Source: GCA-002704185 sp902588515 (lineage in GTDB: Bacteria > Pseudomonadota > Alphaproteobacteria > Pelagibacterales > Pelagibacteraceae). Taken from it: a stretch of 64,000 nt of DNA. Both the position numbers and the translations under genes were made by a program. Location of the stretch: the NCBI GenBank assembly GCA_902588515.1, contig CACIPP010000004.1, forward strand, positions 1-64,000. Reading direction: 5' to 3'. The notes under the pieces were generated by a model. The model was not told the origin of the DNA, made no database searches, and saw only the letters and a list, made by a program, of their open reading frames with translations. Below are positions 17,849 to 25,348 of this stretch, in pieces. Each line of letters starts with the position of its first letter. Position 1 is the first letter of the stretch.

Positions 17849-19546
17849 TTAAATATTTTTATTGGCCTCGTTAAGCTCGTTATCGAAAAAGTGGGTTAGA
17901 TTAGTACATGCTCCACAATTTGTAACAGATCTTACATTTTTTGAAGTTGTATAAATATTTGTAAAATGATGCCAAAAATCTTTATTATACACATTTGGAT
18001 TTCTTAAAACTTGACATTGAAAACCTATAGATAAATCCTCCCATGGTAATTTGTTGTAAACGGTGTTTAAAAAACTCTCTTTTCTTGTTTTTAAAATTAA
18101 TTTTTTTATAGAATTATCCCTAAGAATTTTTTTTTCATCTGTACAAGAGATTTTTTTAAATTCAGGAGTATTTTTTCTAAAATCAACTAAATAATTTTCT
18201 CCTAATAATTTAAATTCATCATTAGTTAAAAATATGTATAATTGTAAATTATCTTTAAATGCGGACTCGATAAAATAATTTTTAATATATTTTAAATCTA
18301 TATTTTCGTATTGATTTTTAAAATAATTAAGATACGTTTCCTCTGATAAATCTTGAGTTTTTTCTCGTTTAACATTACTAGTGGTTTTGAGTTTCTCTCC
18401 AATAAATTCGTACACATCATTTTTTAAAACATCCAACAACTTTATATTGTTATTTTCACAATAGGTTGCATAATCTTGAATTGAATTCTTCTGATTATTA
18501 TTTTTAATCTTTTGATCTCGTTTAAGTTTTTCCTCAAAAAATCCAGCATAAGGCATAAAATATTTTGGTTTAATTTTAGCCAAATCTTTGTACATTTGAT
18601 TTTTTAAAATGTTCTTAAAATTTTTTGCAATTTTTACTTGCTCGTTTGATGCAAAATTCTCAAACATTAAAGGATAACCAGAAGCACCGCCTGCGAATGA
18701 ACCTGCATAAAAATCAACATTTGGAAATCTCGCAAAATTAAGCATATTTGAGTCAACACTAAGCAATCCTGTAAATTCTCCATTAGAAAAATAAATACCA
18801 CTGTCTTCTCTAAAATCACCTGACTTAAGTAAAGAAAAAACTAACCTAGTATTTTCTAAATTATATTCCGTATTAAATTTAATTCTATAAATATTATTGA
18901 ATCCTAATTCTTCTACATATTTCCCAGTCGAATCTGTTAAAAATTTTGGAACAACAATTGGAATATCTTTATTTATTTTCGATAATGTTAACGGATGCAA
19001 ATGATCTGGATGATTATGACTTACATAGACGAAACTACATGAATTTAAATGGTCTACCCAATCATTTTTTGTAGCATGTTTCAGCCACCAGCCCGTATTA
19101 AATGCAGGTCCAATCGCCCATGGGTCTGTAGCAAAGGAAAAGTTCTCACCAAAAATTTTTAAAAAAGCATGATTAAAATATCTAATTTTTGTTCCACTAT
19201 TTTTTTGATTTAACTTAGTTAATTTTGGTTCTAATTCTAATGTTTTAATCTTAATTGTATTTTCATTGATTGAGTAGTTTACTTCTCTTTTTTTGACACC
19301 GTTTTCGTAACAACCTGTTTCTGGAATAAACTTCCAATTATGTATTGGGCATATGGTCTCATTGCCCTTAGAGATTATTTTACCTCCCGCATGATCACAA
19401 ATTCGGTCATAAATTCGAATATTTCCATTATTTTCATAAATAATAAAATTCTCGAAGAAATTTATACCTGTTTTTAATTTGTCAAATTTAATCTCAAAAG
19501 ATTTTTCCTTAACTAAATTATTTAATTTTCCTAATTCTTTGAACAT
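17849..19546 (-). CDS. CMP-N-acetylneuraminate hydroxylase-like Rieske/MBL protein
   Basis: A 565-residue protein with an N-terminal Rieske [2Fe-2S] domain and a metallo-beta-lactamase-fold domain. The cluster ligands are visible as C50-x-H52 and C66-x-x-H69, and the metal site as H177-N-H179-P-D181-H182. This order, plus the C-terminal LPWEDLSIGFQ and YNKDFWHHFTN segments, is the layout of CMP-N-acetylneuraminate monooxygenase (CMAH). CMAH converts CMP-Neu5Ac to CMP-Neu5Gc in vertebrates. Bacterial members are rare and uncharacterised as far as I know. No sialic-acid synthase genes are visible in the window. It is the first gene of a four-gene minus-strand block, with a flavoprotein next that could donate electrons. 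Substrate unknown; family placement fairly sure. Confidence 0.78.
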   Translation of the reverse strand: MFKELGKLNNLVKEKSFEIKFDKLKTGINFFENFIIYENNGNIRIYDRICDHAGGKIISKGNETICPIHNWKFIPETGCYENGVKKREVNYSINENTIKIKTLELEPKLTKLNQKNSGTKIRYFNHAFLKIFGENFSFATDPWAIGPAFNTGWWLKHATKNDWVDHLNSCSFVYVSHNHPDHLHPLTLSKINKDIPIVVPKFLTDSTGKYVEELGFNNIYRIKFNTEYNLENTRLVFSLLKSGDFREDSGIYFSNGEFTGLLSVDSNMLNFARFPNVDFYAGSFAGGASGYPLMFENFASNEQVKIAKNFKNILKNQMYKDLAKIKPKYFMPYAGFFEEKLKRDQKIKNNNQKNSIQDYATYCENNNIKLLDVLKNDVYEFIGEKLKTTSNVKREKTQDLSEETYLNYFKNQYENIDLKYIKNYFIESAFKDNLQLYIFLTNDEFKLLGENYLVDFRKNTPEFKKISCTDEKKILRDNSIKKLILKTRKESFLNTVYNKLPWEDLSIGFQCQVLRNPNVYNKDFWHHFTNIYTTSKNVRSVTNCGACTNLTHFFDNELNEANKNI

Positions 19547-19557
19547 TTAAACATTTA

Positions 19558-19615
19558 CATATCATTTGTTGATTAAAATTCAATTTGTTATCATTTACCA
19601 ATTTTCATATCATTT
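19558..19615 (+). repeat. Three short ATCATTT repeats upstream of a minus-strand block
   Basis: The 227-base gap between the divergent genes at 19546 and 19774 holds no gene. It contains CATATCATTT at 19558, GTTATCATTT at 19587 and CATATCATTT at 19606, spaced 29 and 19 bases apart. They could be a regulator's operator, but in DNA this AT-rich chance repeats are common. Confidence 0.25.
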
Positions 19616-19773
19616 AGGCTAATAATAATAAAAATATATATAATCAAATTATAATAGCCACCTACAAGTTGTTAAATACTTATAATAAAGCAAATTTTAA
19701 CTGGGTTTTATATTTTCAGGCGATGTTAACTTTTAGCTAAAAAATGCTATGATGAGATAACATAGGGTAGAGC

Positions 19774-20262
19774 ATGTATAAAATAAAATATACAAAACCA
19801 GAAATTTTTTTTGCTGTAATTATTATAATTATATCTGGTATCTTGTCTTCGTTTTTAGAAGCATCAGTCAAAGAATATTTACCAAAAACAAATTTTTTTG
19901 GTGAATTAAGTATGGAAGAAAGGCATCAGGGCAACATATTTAGATTGTTCTTTATAGCGATTTTTTGGATTTATATAACTTTCGGAATTTTGTTTGTTTT
20001 TAGTATTTTTAAAAAAAAATTTGCTTTAGTTGTTTTAAAAACATTCTTTGAATATCCGTGGAAACCTTACTATTCTTTCTGGTTATTCTTTTTACTAGGT
20101 CTCCCGATCCTTTGGAGTTTAATATTTTTCATAATTGATGCTACCAACTATTTCATTTTTACTAGTTATGCTTTATCAAGCAACATAAGTTACTTTATTG
20201 CTTTATTTTTTTGGATGGTTATTTGTAATGTATTAGTATTATTATTTGATAAGATAAAGTAA
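19774..20262 (+). CDS. Unknown four-helix membrane protein
   Basis: A 162-residue protein that I do not recognise. It has four hydrophobic segments (about residues 10-27, 50-72, 93-118 and 127-158) and a conserved-looking loop with WKPYYSFWLFFLLGLP. There are no cysteines and no catalytic motif. The first loop is polar and acidic (LSMEERHQG). It begins after a 227-base gap and ends 23 bases before the first copy of the tmRNA-end repeat. It may therefore be the last backbone gene before the cassette array, or the remnant content of a further cassette. Function unknown. Confidence 0.6.
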   Translation: MYKIKYTKPEIFFAVIIIIISGILSSFLEASVKEYLPKTNFFGELSMEERHQGNIFRLFFIAIFWIYITFGILFVFSIFKKKFALVVLKTFFEYPWKPYYSFWLFFLLGLPILWSLIFFIIDATNYFIFTSYALSSNISYFIALFFWMVICNVLVLLFDKIK

Positions 20263-20285
20263 AACAGATTTCTTCCTTCGAGTAA

Positions 20286-20301
20286 GGGGCGTTCTGTTGC
20301 C
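20286..20301 (+). repeat. tmRNA-end direct repeat, copy 1 (outermost)
   Basis: GGGGCGTTCTGTTGCC, identical over 16 bases to the tmRNA 3' end; the match stops there (next bases CGGCAT). It lies 23 bases after the end of the four-helix membrane protein gene. Interpreted as the distal attachment site. Confidence 0.8.
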
Positions 20302-20346
20302 CGGCATTATAATGAAATTTAGTATAATCGCTCACCTATTAAAACT

Positions 20347-20413
20347 ACTTCGTTGAAAACTTCGTTGAGAAAACTCCTTTTTTTGTTCAAAGTTTGCCTT
20401 TGGACTTCGTTGA
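20347..20413 (+). repeat. Triplicate ACTTCGTTGA repeats with a hairpin
   Basis: The ten-base word ACTTCGTTGA occurs at 20347, 20359 and 20404. Between the second and third copies, GTTCAAAG and CTTTGGAC can pair over eight bases (one G-T pair) around a five-base loop. All lie upstream of the zinc-ribbon gene in the first cassette. This may be a regulator-binding or RNA structure element; function is unknown. Confidence 0.4.
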
Positions 20414-20448
20414 AAATCAATGAATTTTAATATAAATTTTTGATTAAT

Positions 20449-20652
20449 ATGGCATTAGCAAAATGTTTAGAATGTGGGAAAAAAGTTTCAAGATCTGCTC
20501 TAGCATGTCCTCATTGTGGAAAACCAGAACCTACAAAGACTGAATTTGCTAAAAAAAAAATACAAGAAAAAAAAGATGATAGTTTTTATGGAGCAATTTG
20601 GGGAGCGATTATACTTGGGATTATTGCTTTGAAATCTTGTGATATTATTTAG
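20449..20652 (+). CDS. Small zinc-ribbon membrane protein
   Basis: A 67-residue protein with an N-terminal zinc ribbon (CLECGKKVS...CPHCGKP, a C-x-x-C pair repeated 12 residues apart), a Lys-rich linker and a C-terminal membrane helix (about residues 46-60). This is the common layout of small zinc-ribbon proteins that tether a metal-binding knuckle to the membrane. No specific function is known for them. I chose the ATG at 20449; an in-frame TTG at 20440 would add three residues. It lies inside the first tmRNA-end cassette together with the secreted protein at 20697. Confidence 0.7.
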   Translation: MALAKCLECGKKVSRSALACPHCGKPEPTKTEFAKKKIQEKKDDSFYGAIWGAIILGIIALKSCDII

Positions 20653-20696
20653 AAAAATTAAATGGTACAATTAAAACAGTAGGGATAGTTTTATTT

Positions 20697-20981
20697 ATGA
20701 AAAAAATACTAGGTGTTTTATTAAGTGCTTTATTTATTTTTTTAATTTTCACATTTTTTTCAACAAGTGAAGCAAAGACTTTAAGAGAAATTGAAATGGA
20801 AAATGCAGCGAAATGTAATAAATCAATTTTTACTAAAATTAAATGTAAAACTGGAGAATATAATCTTAGTCCAACAGATTATTTTAAAAAACGTAAAAGA
20901 TGTTCAAGATATAAAGATCAAGCTGACACGGTATATCAAGGAAAGAAAATTTATAAACAATGCATGGAACAATATAGATAA
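20697..20981 (+). CDS. Small secreted cysteine-containing protein
   Basis: A 94-residue protein with a clear signal peptide (basic MKK, hydrophobic residues 4-22, likely cleavage after SEA near residue 26). The mature part is short and basic, with four cysteines (C-x9-C, then a later C...C pair in KRCSRY and KQCMEQ) that could form two disulfides in the periplasm. I do not recognise a family. It is the second gene of the first cassette, 44 bases after the zinc-ribbon gene, and it ends about 75 bases before repeat copy 2. A second overlapping frame here looks spurious. Confidence 0.6.
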   Translation: MKKILGVLLSALFIFLIFTFFSTSEAKTLREIEMENAAKCNKSIFTKIKCKTGEYNLSPTDYFKKRKRCSRYKDQADTVYQGKKIYKQCMEQYR

Positions 20982-21054
20982 ATTTAACAGAACGTGTCAC
21001 TCGGTTGTATTTTTAAATTTACGTTGATAATCAAAACTTATTTATAAATAGGAA

Positions 21055-21074
21055 GGGGCGTTCTGTTGCCAGGT
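21055..21074 (+). repeat. tmRNA-end direct repeat, copy 2
   Basis: GGGGCGTTCTGTTGCCAGGT, identical over 20 bases to the tmRNA 3' end. The match ends at TTCGCG. It separates the first and second cassettes. Confidence 0.85.
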
Positions 21075-21155
21075 TTCGCGACTAAATTACACTTTTTCAT
21101 TAATATGATAATTTTACTTTTGCAAAATACCAAGCTCAGTTTATATTTTATTATA

Positions 21156-22058
21156 GTGAAATTTAATAACTTAACATTAACTGCTGAAGGTAAAGCAAGG
21201 GCCTTTATAGAAGCTAAAAATCTTAAAACTTTGTGGTTTAACACGGGTACATTATGTAATCTAACCTGCAAGAATTGTTACATTGAAAGCAGTCCAACTA
21301 ATGACAGGTTATCTTACTTAAGTTTTGATGAATATTTGAAATTTATGATCGAGGCAAAAGAAGAAGGATTGAATTTGTTAGAGATAGGATTTACCGGTGG
21401 AGAACCGTTCTTAAACAAAGATTTTACTAAGATGTTAAATCACTCGGTTCAGCAAGATGTTGAGGTTCTAGTCTTAACAAATGCAATGAAACCAATGCTA
21501 AACAAGAGATCAGAAATATTAAATCTTAATAAAGACAAATTAACTTTCAGGATTTCTATTGATCACGTTGATCAAAAAAAACACGAGAAAATTAGAGGTC
21601 AAAATAGCTATATACCAATGATTGAGGGAGTTAAATGGTTGAGAGATAATAATTTTAAGATAAGCCTTGCGACTAGATTGATGTGGGGCGAAAGCGAAGA
21701 GCAAACAAGAAAAAAATTTAAAGAATTTATTATAAAACACGAATTACCGATTAACGCTAGTTCTACTAAAGATTTAGTTACCTTTACAGAGATGGACGTT
21801 AAACAAGATACACCAGAAATCACAACGGAATGTTGGTCAATCTTAAATAAAAAACCAGAAAGTGTGATGTGTTCATCTTCACGAATGATAGTTAAGAAGA
21901 AAGGAAAAGAAAAGCCGTCGGTCATCGCTTGTACTTTATTGCCTTACGACGAAGCTTTTGATCTTGGCCCAACTCTAAAAGAATCAATGCAAAGAATTTA
22001 CCTTAATCATCCACATTGTTCAAAGTTTTGTGTTCTTGGAGGATCAAGCTGCAGTTAA
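21156..22058 (+). CDS. Radical SAM enzyme of an uncharacterised cassette cluster
   Basis: A 300-residue radical SAM protein. The [4Fe-4S] motif C34-x-x-x-C38-x-x-C41 (CNLTCKNC) is intact, and a TGGEP segment near residue 87 contacts SAM. The C-terminal tail has several more cysteines (HPHCSKFCVLGGSSCS), which could hold an auxiliary cluster. The start is set at GTG 21156, just before KFNNLTLTAEGKARAF, which is conserved in related alphaproteobacterial proteins; longer frames would run back into the attachment repeat. It resembles ArsS-type enzymes in layout but is a different subgroup. Downstream genes overlap or follow closely. The reaction is unknown. Confidence 0.82.
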   Translation: MKFNNLTLTAEGKARAFIEAKNLKTLWFNTGTLCNLTCKNCYIESSPTNDRLSYLSFDEYLKFMIEAKEEGLNLLEIGFTGGEPFLNKDFTKMLNHSVQQDVEVLVLTNAMKPMLNKRSEILNLNKDKLTFRISIDHVDQKKHEKIRGQNSYIPMIEGVKWLRDNNFKISLATRLMWGESEEQTRKKFKEFIIKHELPINASSTKDLVTFTEMDVKQDTPEITTECWSILNKKPESVMCSSSRMIVKKKGKEKPSVIACTLLPYDEAFDLGPTLKESMQRIYLNHPHCSKFCVLGGSSCS

Positions 22059-22723
22059 ATAAAAAGATCATTATTTTCATATTTTTAACCTTAATCATCA
22101 TTGTTGGATTAAACTATGATGACTTTTTGAGCCTTAAAGTTATTAAGCAACGATATGGAGATCTACAGTTATTTATCGATGAGAGATTTTTATTTTATTA
22201 TCTACTGTTCTTTTTTGCTTACATTATAGTTACGGCACTTGCGCTTCCTATATCATTGTTAAAAACTTTACTTGCCGGAGCACTTTTTGGATTATTACCT
22301 GGCGTGATCTTAACCTCTTTTGCTAGTACAATAGGATCTACTTTATGCTTCTTATTATCTAGATATTTATTCAAAGATTTATTTCAAGCAAAATACAAAA
22401 AATACCTAAGTAAAGTTAACCAAGGCATTAAGGAGGAAGGATTATTATATTTATTCTTTTTAAGGCTAAGTCCAATTTTCCCCTTTTTTATTATCAACTT
22501 AACGTTTGGCTTAACGAATATGAAGTGGACTAATTTTTATTGGATTTCTCAGTTAGGAATGTTACCCGCTACAATCTTATTCGTTAATGCCGGAAAACAA
22601 TTATCACTAATCAATAATTTGGAAGACATCCTAACAATGAAAGTGATTATTTCATTATCAGCGATAGGACTTTTGCCTATAATAACGAAAAGGATTTATG
22701 AAAGATTCAAAACCAAACATTAA
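22016..22723 (+). CDS. TVP38/TMEM64 (VTT domain) membrane protein
   Basis: A membrane protein of 235 residues or fewer with six predicted helices and the VTT/SNARE-associated core: GALFGLLPGVILTSFASTIG near residue 90 and FFLRLSPIFPFFIINLTFG near residue 148. Bacterial members (DedA-related) are linked to lipid or small-molecule movement across membranes. The start is uncertain. TTG at 22016 gives a 43-base overlap with the radical SAM gene, but the only good ribosome site, GGAGG at 22039, stands six bases before an in-frame CTG at 22049, which would give 224 residues. It belongs to the operon-like second cassette. Confidence 0.8.
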   Translation: MFKVLCSWRIKLQLNKKIIIFIFLTLIIIVGLNYDDFLSLKVIKQRYGDLQLFIDERFLFYYLLFFFAYIIVTALALPISLLKTLLAGALFGLLPGVILTSFASTIGSTLCFLLSRYLFKDLFQAKYKKYLSKVNQGIKEEGLLYLFFLRLSPIFPFFIINLTFGLTNMKWTNFYWISQLGMLPATILFVNAGKQLSLINNLEDILTMKVIISLSAIGLLPIITKRIYERFKTKH

Positions 22724-22856
22724 AAACTTTATTAAAACAAAGTGTGGAATAGATAAGTATTATCTTTTGAGTAAGAAGAAGGGTTTTTGGAACAAACTAA
22801 GGTTATATTGGTTTATTTCCATTGGCACATTAAGAGATTTATTTAAAAGTAAATGA
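22698..22856 (+). CDS. Small basic protein coupled to the cassette operon
   Basis: A 52-residue, Lys-rich protein beginning MKDSKPNIKNFIKTKCG and ending with a weakly hydrophobic WFISIGTLRDLF segment. I do not recognise a family. Support is positional: its ATG lies inside the end of the VTT gene (26-base overlap) and its stop overlaps the next ATG (ATGA), the usual sign of translational coupling in compact operons. Without it there would be a 129-base gap inside an otherwise overlapping gene set. A chance frame cannot be excluded. Confidence 0.5.
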   Translation: MKDSKPNIKNFIKTKCGIDKYYLLSKKKGFWNKLRLYWFISIGTLRDLFKSK

Positions 22857-24169
22857 TCAATTTAAGTATTATAATTCCCGTTGGAAATTACGAGAGTGAT
22901 TTCAGGCTTATAAATCAAATAAAAGAAAAGTTTAAAGGGTGTGAGATTATCCTAGTTGTTGACGAGTCAAATGAATTTATCAACCAAGAAAAAATTGAGT
23001 CAGATCAATTACATTTATTAAGAAATTCATCAAGGGCCAAGGCTTTAAACAAAGGTGTTGATTTATCAACTCGAGATATTCTATGGTTCTTGCACTTAGA
23101 CTCAGATATAGAAAATATTAACTCTTCTGACTTAAATTCAATAAATAAATTTGCATTAACAACGTTCTTACTTAAATTTAATGAAGCAAGTTGTTGGTGG
23201 ATTGCAGCTGGAGCAAATATAAGAACTAAGGCTTTTTCTATCCCCTTTGGAGATCAATCCTTTTTGATTACTAAGAAATTGTTTAACTTCATTGGACCGT
23301 TTAATGAGAATTTGTTAGAGGGAGAAGATCACGAGTTTATTTGGCGAATTAAATCACTTAATATTAAACTAGATATCATCAATAAACACATAGTCACTTC
23401 TGCTAAGAAATACATTAATAATAAAATTTTTCAAACTTTAAAGACTTTATCAAAGACTGTTTCACAAATTATTAAGTTTCGCAAACAAAATAAGAGCGTA
23501 GTCCTTGCGACCTTCTTGAAAGATCCAAAATCAAATGAAAGTAAATCAAGATTAAGGCGAGAATTAAATAACGAGTTTGTTAACGAATTAAATAAAAAAT
23601 TCATAAATATTACCAATCAAAATCTTAAAAAATTAAATAATAAAAATAAAATTCAATTCATCAAAGTCTGCAAGAACAAAGATGAAGAAAATTTAAAATT
23701 GTTAAGCAACATTCATCAAGGAAAGTTCCTTAATCAAGATCGAGACTTAAGTTTAGTTATGAGTGAAGTAAGTGAATTAGCGTTAAAAACTGTTGGCAAA
23801 GTAGCGCTCCTTGGCTCTGATATTCCTACACTTAATTCAAAAGATCTAAATGATGCTTTTTCAAATAAGTTAGAAAAAGAAAATCTTTTCTTGCAAACGG
23901 ATGATGGAGGGTTTTGTTTTATGTTGAGTAAAGATCAAAATATAATTAATTGTTTAAGTCAAATTCAATCTTCAACGACTTCAGTGATGAAGACATTAAG
24001 GAGTCGTCTAAATCAAGTAAATATTTCTAAAAAAATATATTCTGATGTTGATATTACTCTGGATCTTAAGAAAGTATATGATCAATTAAAATTAAATGAA
24101 GCTTATGTGACTAATGAGCAAAAAGATTTACTTAATTTCTTGAGGTTAAATAAAAAAATATTTATTTAG
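22853..24169 (+). CDS. GT2 / DUF2064 fusion, arsenosugar-family-like glycosyltransferase
   Basis: A 438-residue fusion. Residues 1 to about 210 are a family 2 glycosyltransferase (SIIIPV start, metal motif LHLDSD with D83 and D85, then FGDQSFLI and LLEGEDHEF). This matches the TIGR04283 'arsenosugar biosynthesis-associated' subgroup, which has the GDQ element. Residues about 220-438 match the DUF2064/TIGR04282 group (SKSRLRREL near 226, GSDIP at 321, QTDDGGFCFML near 345). The two families are normally separate neighbouring genes. Fusion, and company with a radical SAM and an AhpD-like gene, suggest a sugar-conjugate pathway, possibly arsenical. No arsM methyltransferase is in the window, so the arsenic link is uncertain. 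Confidence 0.75.
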   Translation: MINLSIIIPVGNYESDFRLINQIKEKFKGCEIILVVDESNEFINQEKIESDQLHLLRNSSRAKALNKGVDLSTRDILWFLHLDSDIENINSSDLNSINKFALTTFLLKFNEASCWWIAAGANIRTKAFSIPFGDQSFLITKKLFNFIGPFNENLLEGEDHEFIWRIKSLNIKLDIINKHIVTSAKKYINNKIFQTLKTLSKTVSQIIKFRKQNKSVVLATFLKDPKSNESKSRLRRELNNEFVNELNKKFINITNQNLKKLNNKNKIQFIKVCKNKDEENLKLLSNIHQGKFLNQDRDLSLVMSEVSELALKTVGKVALLGSDIPTLNSKDLNDAFSNKLEKENLFLQTDDGGFCFMLSKDQNIINCLSQIQSSTTSVMKTLRSRLNQVNISKKIYSDVDITLDLKKVYDQLKLNEAYVTNEQKDLLNFLRLNKKIFI

Positions 24170-24710
24170 TTTTATTAATGTCGCAAAAGCCATTAGGTTT
24201 AATATTGAGAGCGCTATTAAATTTGCTTGATAAATTTTGAAAAGCAACGATGGCCGTAAGCTCAATAATTTCTTTCTTTTTAAAATGTTGAAGTAATCTT
24301 GCTTGAAGATCTTCAGTAACGTTTCTGCCTGTAATTGTAATCGTCTCAGCGTATTCAAGAGCAATCTGCTCTCTCATAGAATAAATGCCACTCTCTTTCC
24401 AAAACTTGAGCTGATCTATTTTCTTTGTTTCTCCTTTAGATTCGAGAAATAAATAGCTGTTCATATCAACACAAAATTCACAATTATTAATTTGTGAAAT
24501 CTTAACCGAAATAAGAGTTCTTAAACATGCATCAATCCCAGATTTTTTGCTTGATATCAATTTAAATAAAAAATTTACTCCAAGCATTAACCTTGGAATA
24601 GTACCCCAAGCTTTTGTGGGATTTAGGTCAAAGCCAAATTTCTTTTTTTGAAAGAATAAAATTATTCTAGTAAAGAGCGGTAATTGGTCTTTTTCAAATT
24701 TAAGCCACAT
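24162..24710 (-). CDS. AhpD-like carboxymuconolactone decarboxylase family protein
   Basis: A 182-residue all-alpha protein of the AhpD/CMD family. The redox motif C77-E-F-C80 followed by VDMN, and a downstream LEYAETIT segment, are typical of the peroxidase-related branch. It probably acts as a thiol reductant or peroxidase partner in the cytoplasm. Related genes accompany TIGR04282/TIGR04283 glycosyltransferases in other bacteria. It is convergent with the fusion glycosyltransferase (8-base overlap of ends) and divergent from msrB, 20 bases away. Assignment to the family is good; its partner and substrate are not known. Confidence 0.82.
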   Translation of the reverse strand: MWLKFEKDQLPLFTRIILFFQKKKFGFDLNPTKAWGTIPRLMLGVNFLFKLISSKKSGIDACLRTLISVKISQINNCEFCVDMNSYLFLESKGETKKIDQLKFWKESGIYSMREQIALEYAETITITGRNVTEDLQARLLQHFKKKEIIELTAIVAFQNLSSKFNSALNIKPNGFCDINKTK

Positions 24711-24730
24711 AAACTATATTAGCATTAGTA

Positions 24731-25204
24731 ATGAAAAAAAGAAAATTCATAAAAATAATAGTTCTAGGACTGTTGACACCCTTTGTAACACTACAAGCTT
24801 TTGCTCAAAATATAAAAAAAATTATTAAATCTAATAAAGAGTGGAAGGAGATACTTACTAAACATCAATATTACATCCTGAGACAAGCAGGAACTGAACG
24901 ACCATTTACCAGTCATTTAAATAATGAAAAAAGAAATGGTGAGTATTTATGTGCGGGATGTAAAACACCTTTATTTAGTAGTTCAAAGAAATATGATAGT
25001 GGTACTGGCTGGCCATCGTTCTTTGATCATTATCCAAATGTTATCGCCACAAAATTAGATTTTAAATTACTAATACCAAGGACAGAATATCATTGTGCCA
25101 TTTGCGAGGGACATCAGGGCCATGTCTTTGATGATGGTCCAAAACCAACTGGAAAAAGATATTGCAACAACGGAGCAAGCTTAATATTTAAATTAAAAGA
25201 CTAA
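24731..25204 (+). CDS. msrB: Periplasmic methionine-R-sulfoxide reductase B
   Basis: A 157-residue MsrB with an N-terminal signal peptide (residues 1-25, cleavage probably after AFA), so the enzyme acts in the periplasm on oxidised methionine-R residues. Zinc ligands are C74/C77 and C122/C125. The catalytic cysteine is C145 in RYCNNGASL. The conserved substrate segment GTGWPSF and the RTEYHC element are present. A resolving cysteine near residue 95 is absent, so recycling would need an external thiol or another cysteine. It ends 24 bases before repeat copy 3, at the edge of the second cassette, next to the thiol-redox AhpD-like gene. Confidence 0.93.
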   Translation: MKKRKFIKIIVLGLLTPFVTLQAFAQNIKKIIKSNKEWKEILTKHQYYILRQAGTERPFTSHLNNEKRNGEYLCAGCKTPLFSSSKKYDSGTGWPSFFDHYPNVIATKLDFKLLIPRTEYHCAICEGHQGHVFDDGPKPTGKRYCNNGASLIFKLKD

Positions 25205-25228
25205 CTCAGATAATTATTTAAAATTATA

Positions 25229-25251
25229 GGGGCGTTCTGTTGCCAGGTGCC
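25229..25251 (+). repeat. tmRNA-end direct repeat, copy 3
   Basis: A 23-base identity to the tmRNA 3' end, starting GGGGCGTTCTGTTGCC and continuing AGGTGCC; it diverges at GTGAAC. It separates the second and third cassettes. Confidence 0.88.
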
Positions 25252-25310
25252 GTGAACTTTAAGCAAAAATACAATAAATTTGAATAAATTAAACTTTAAA
25301 TTTACTTGAA

Positions 25311-25330
25311 AGAGCGGCAGGAGGGCGGCA
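25311..25330 (+). repeat. GC-rich repeat GAGGGCGGCA, left copy
   Basis: AGAGCGGCAGGAGGGCGGCA, strikingly GC-rich in this region. An imperfect copy (about 16 of 20 bases) occurs at 26119-26138, on the other side of the only gene of the third cassette. Confidence 0.5.
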
Positions 25331-25348
25331 TAATATTTTTTACAAATT

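Noticed and set aside
20791..21027. A 78-residue frame overlapping the secreted small protein
   Set aside because: It lies in a shifted frame of the 94-residue gene, which has a signal peptide and better structure.
20286..25251. The GGGGCGTTCTGTTGCC copies as a family of transcription terminators
   Set aside because: Only the copy in tmRNA has the matching GCCCC arm and none has a T-run, so hairpin function is not conserved among the copies.
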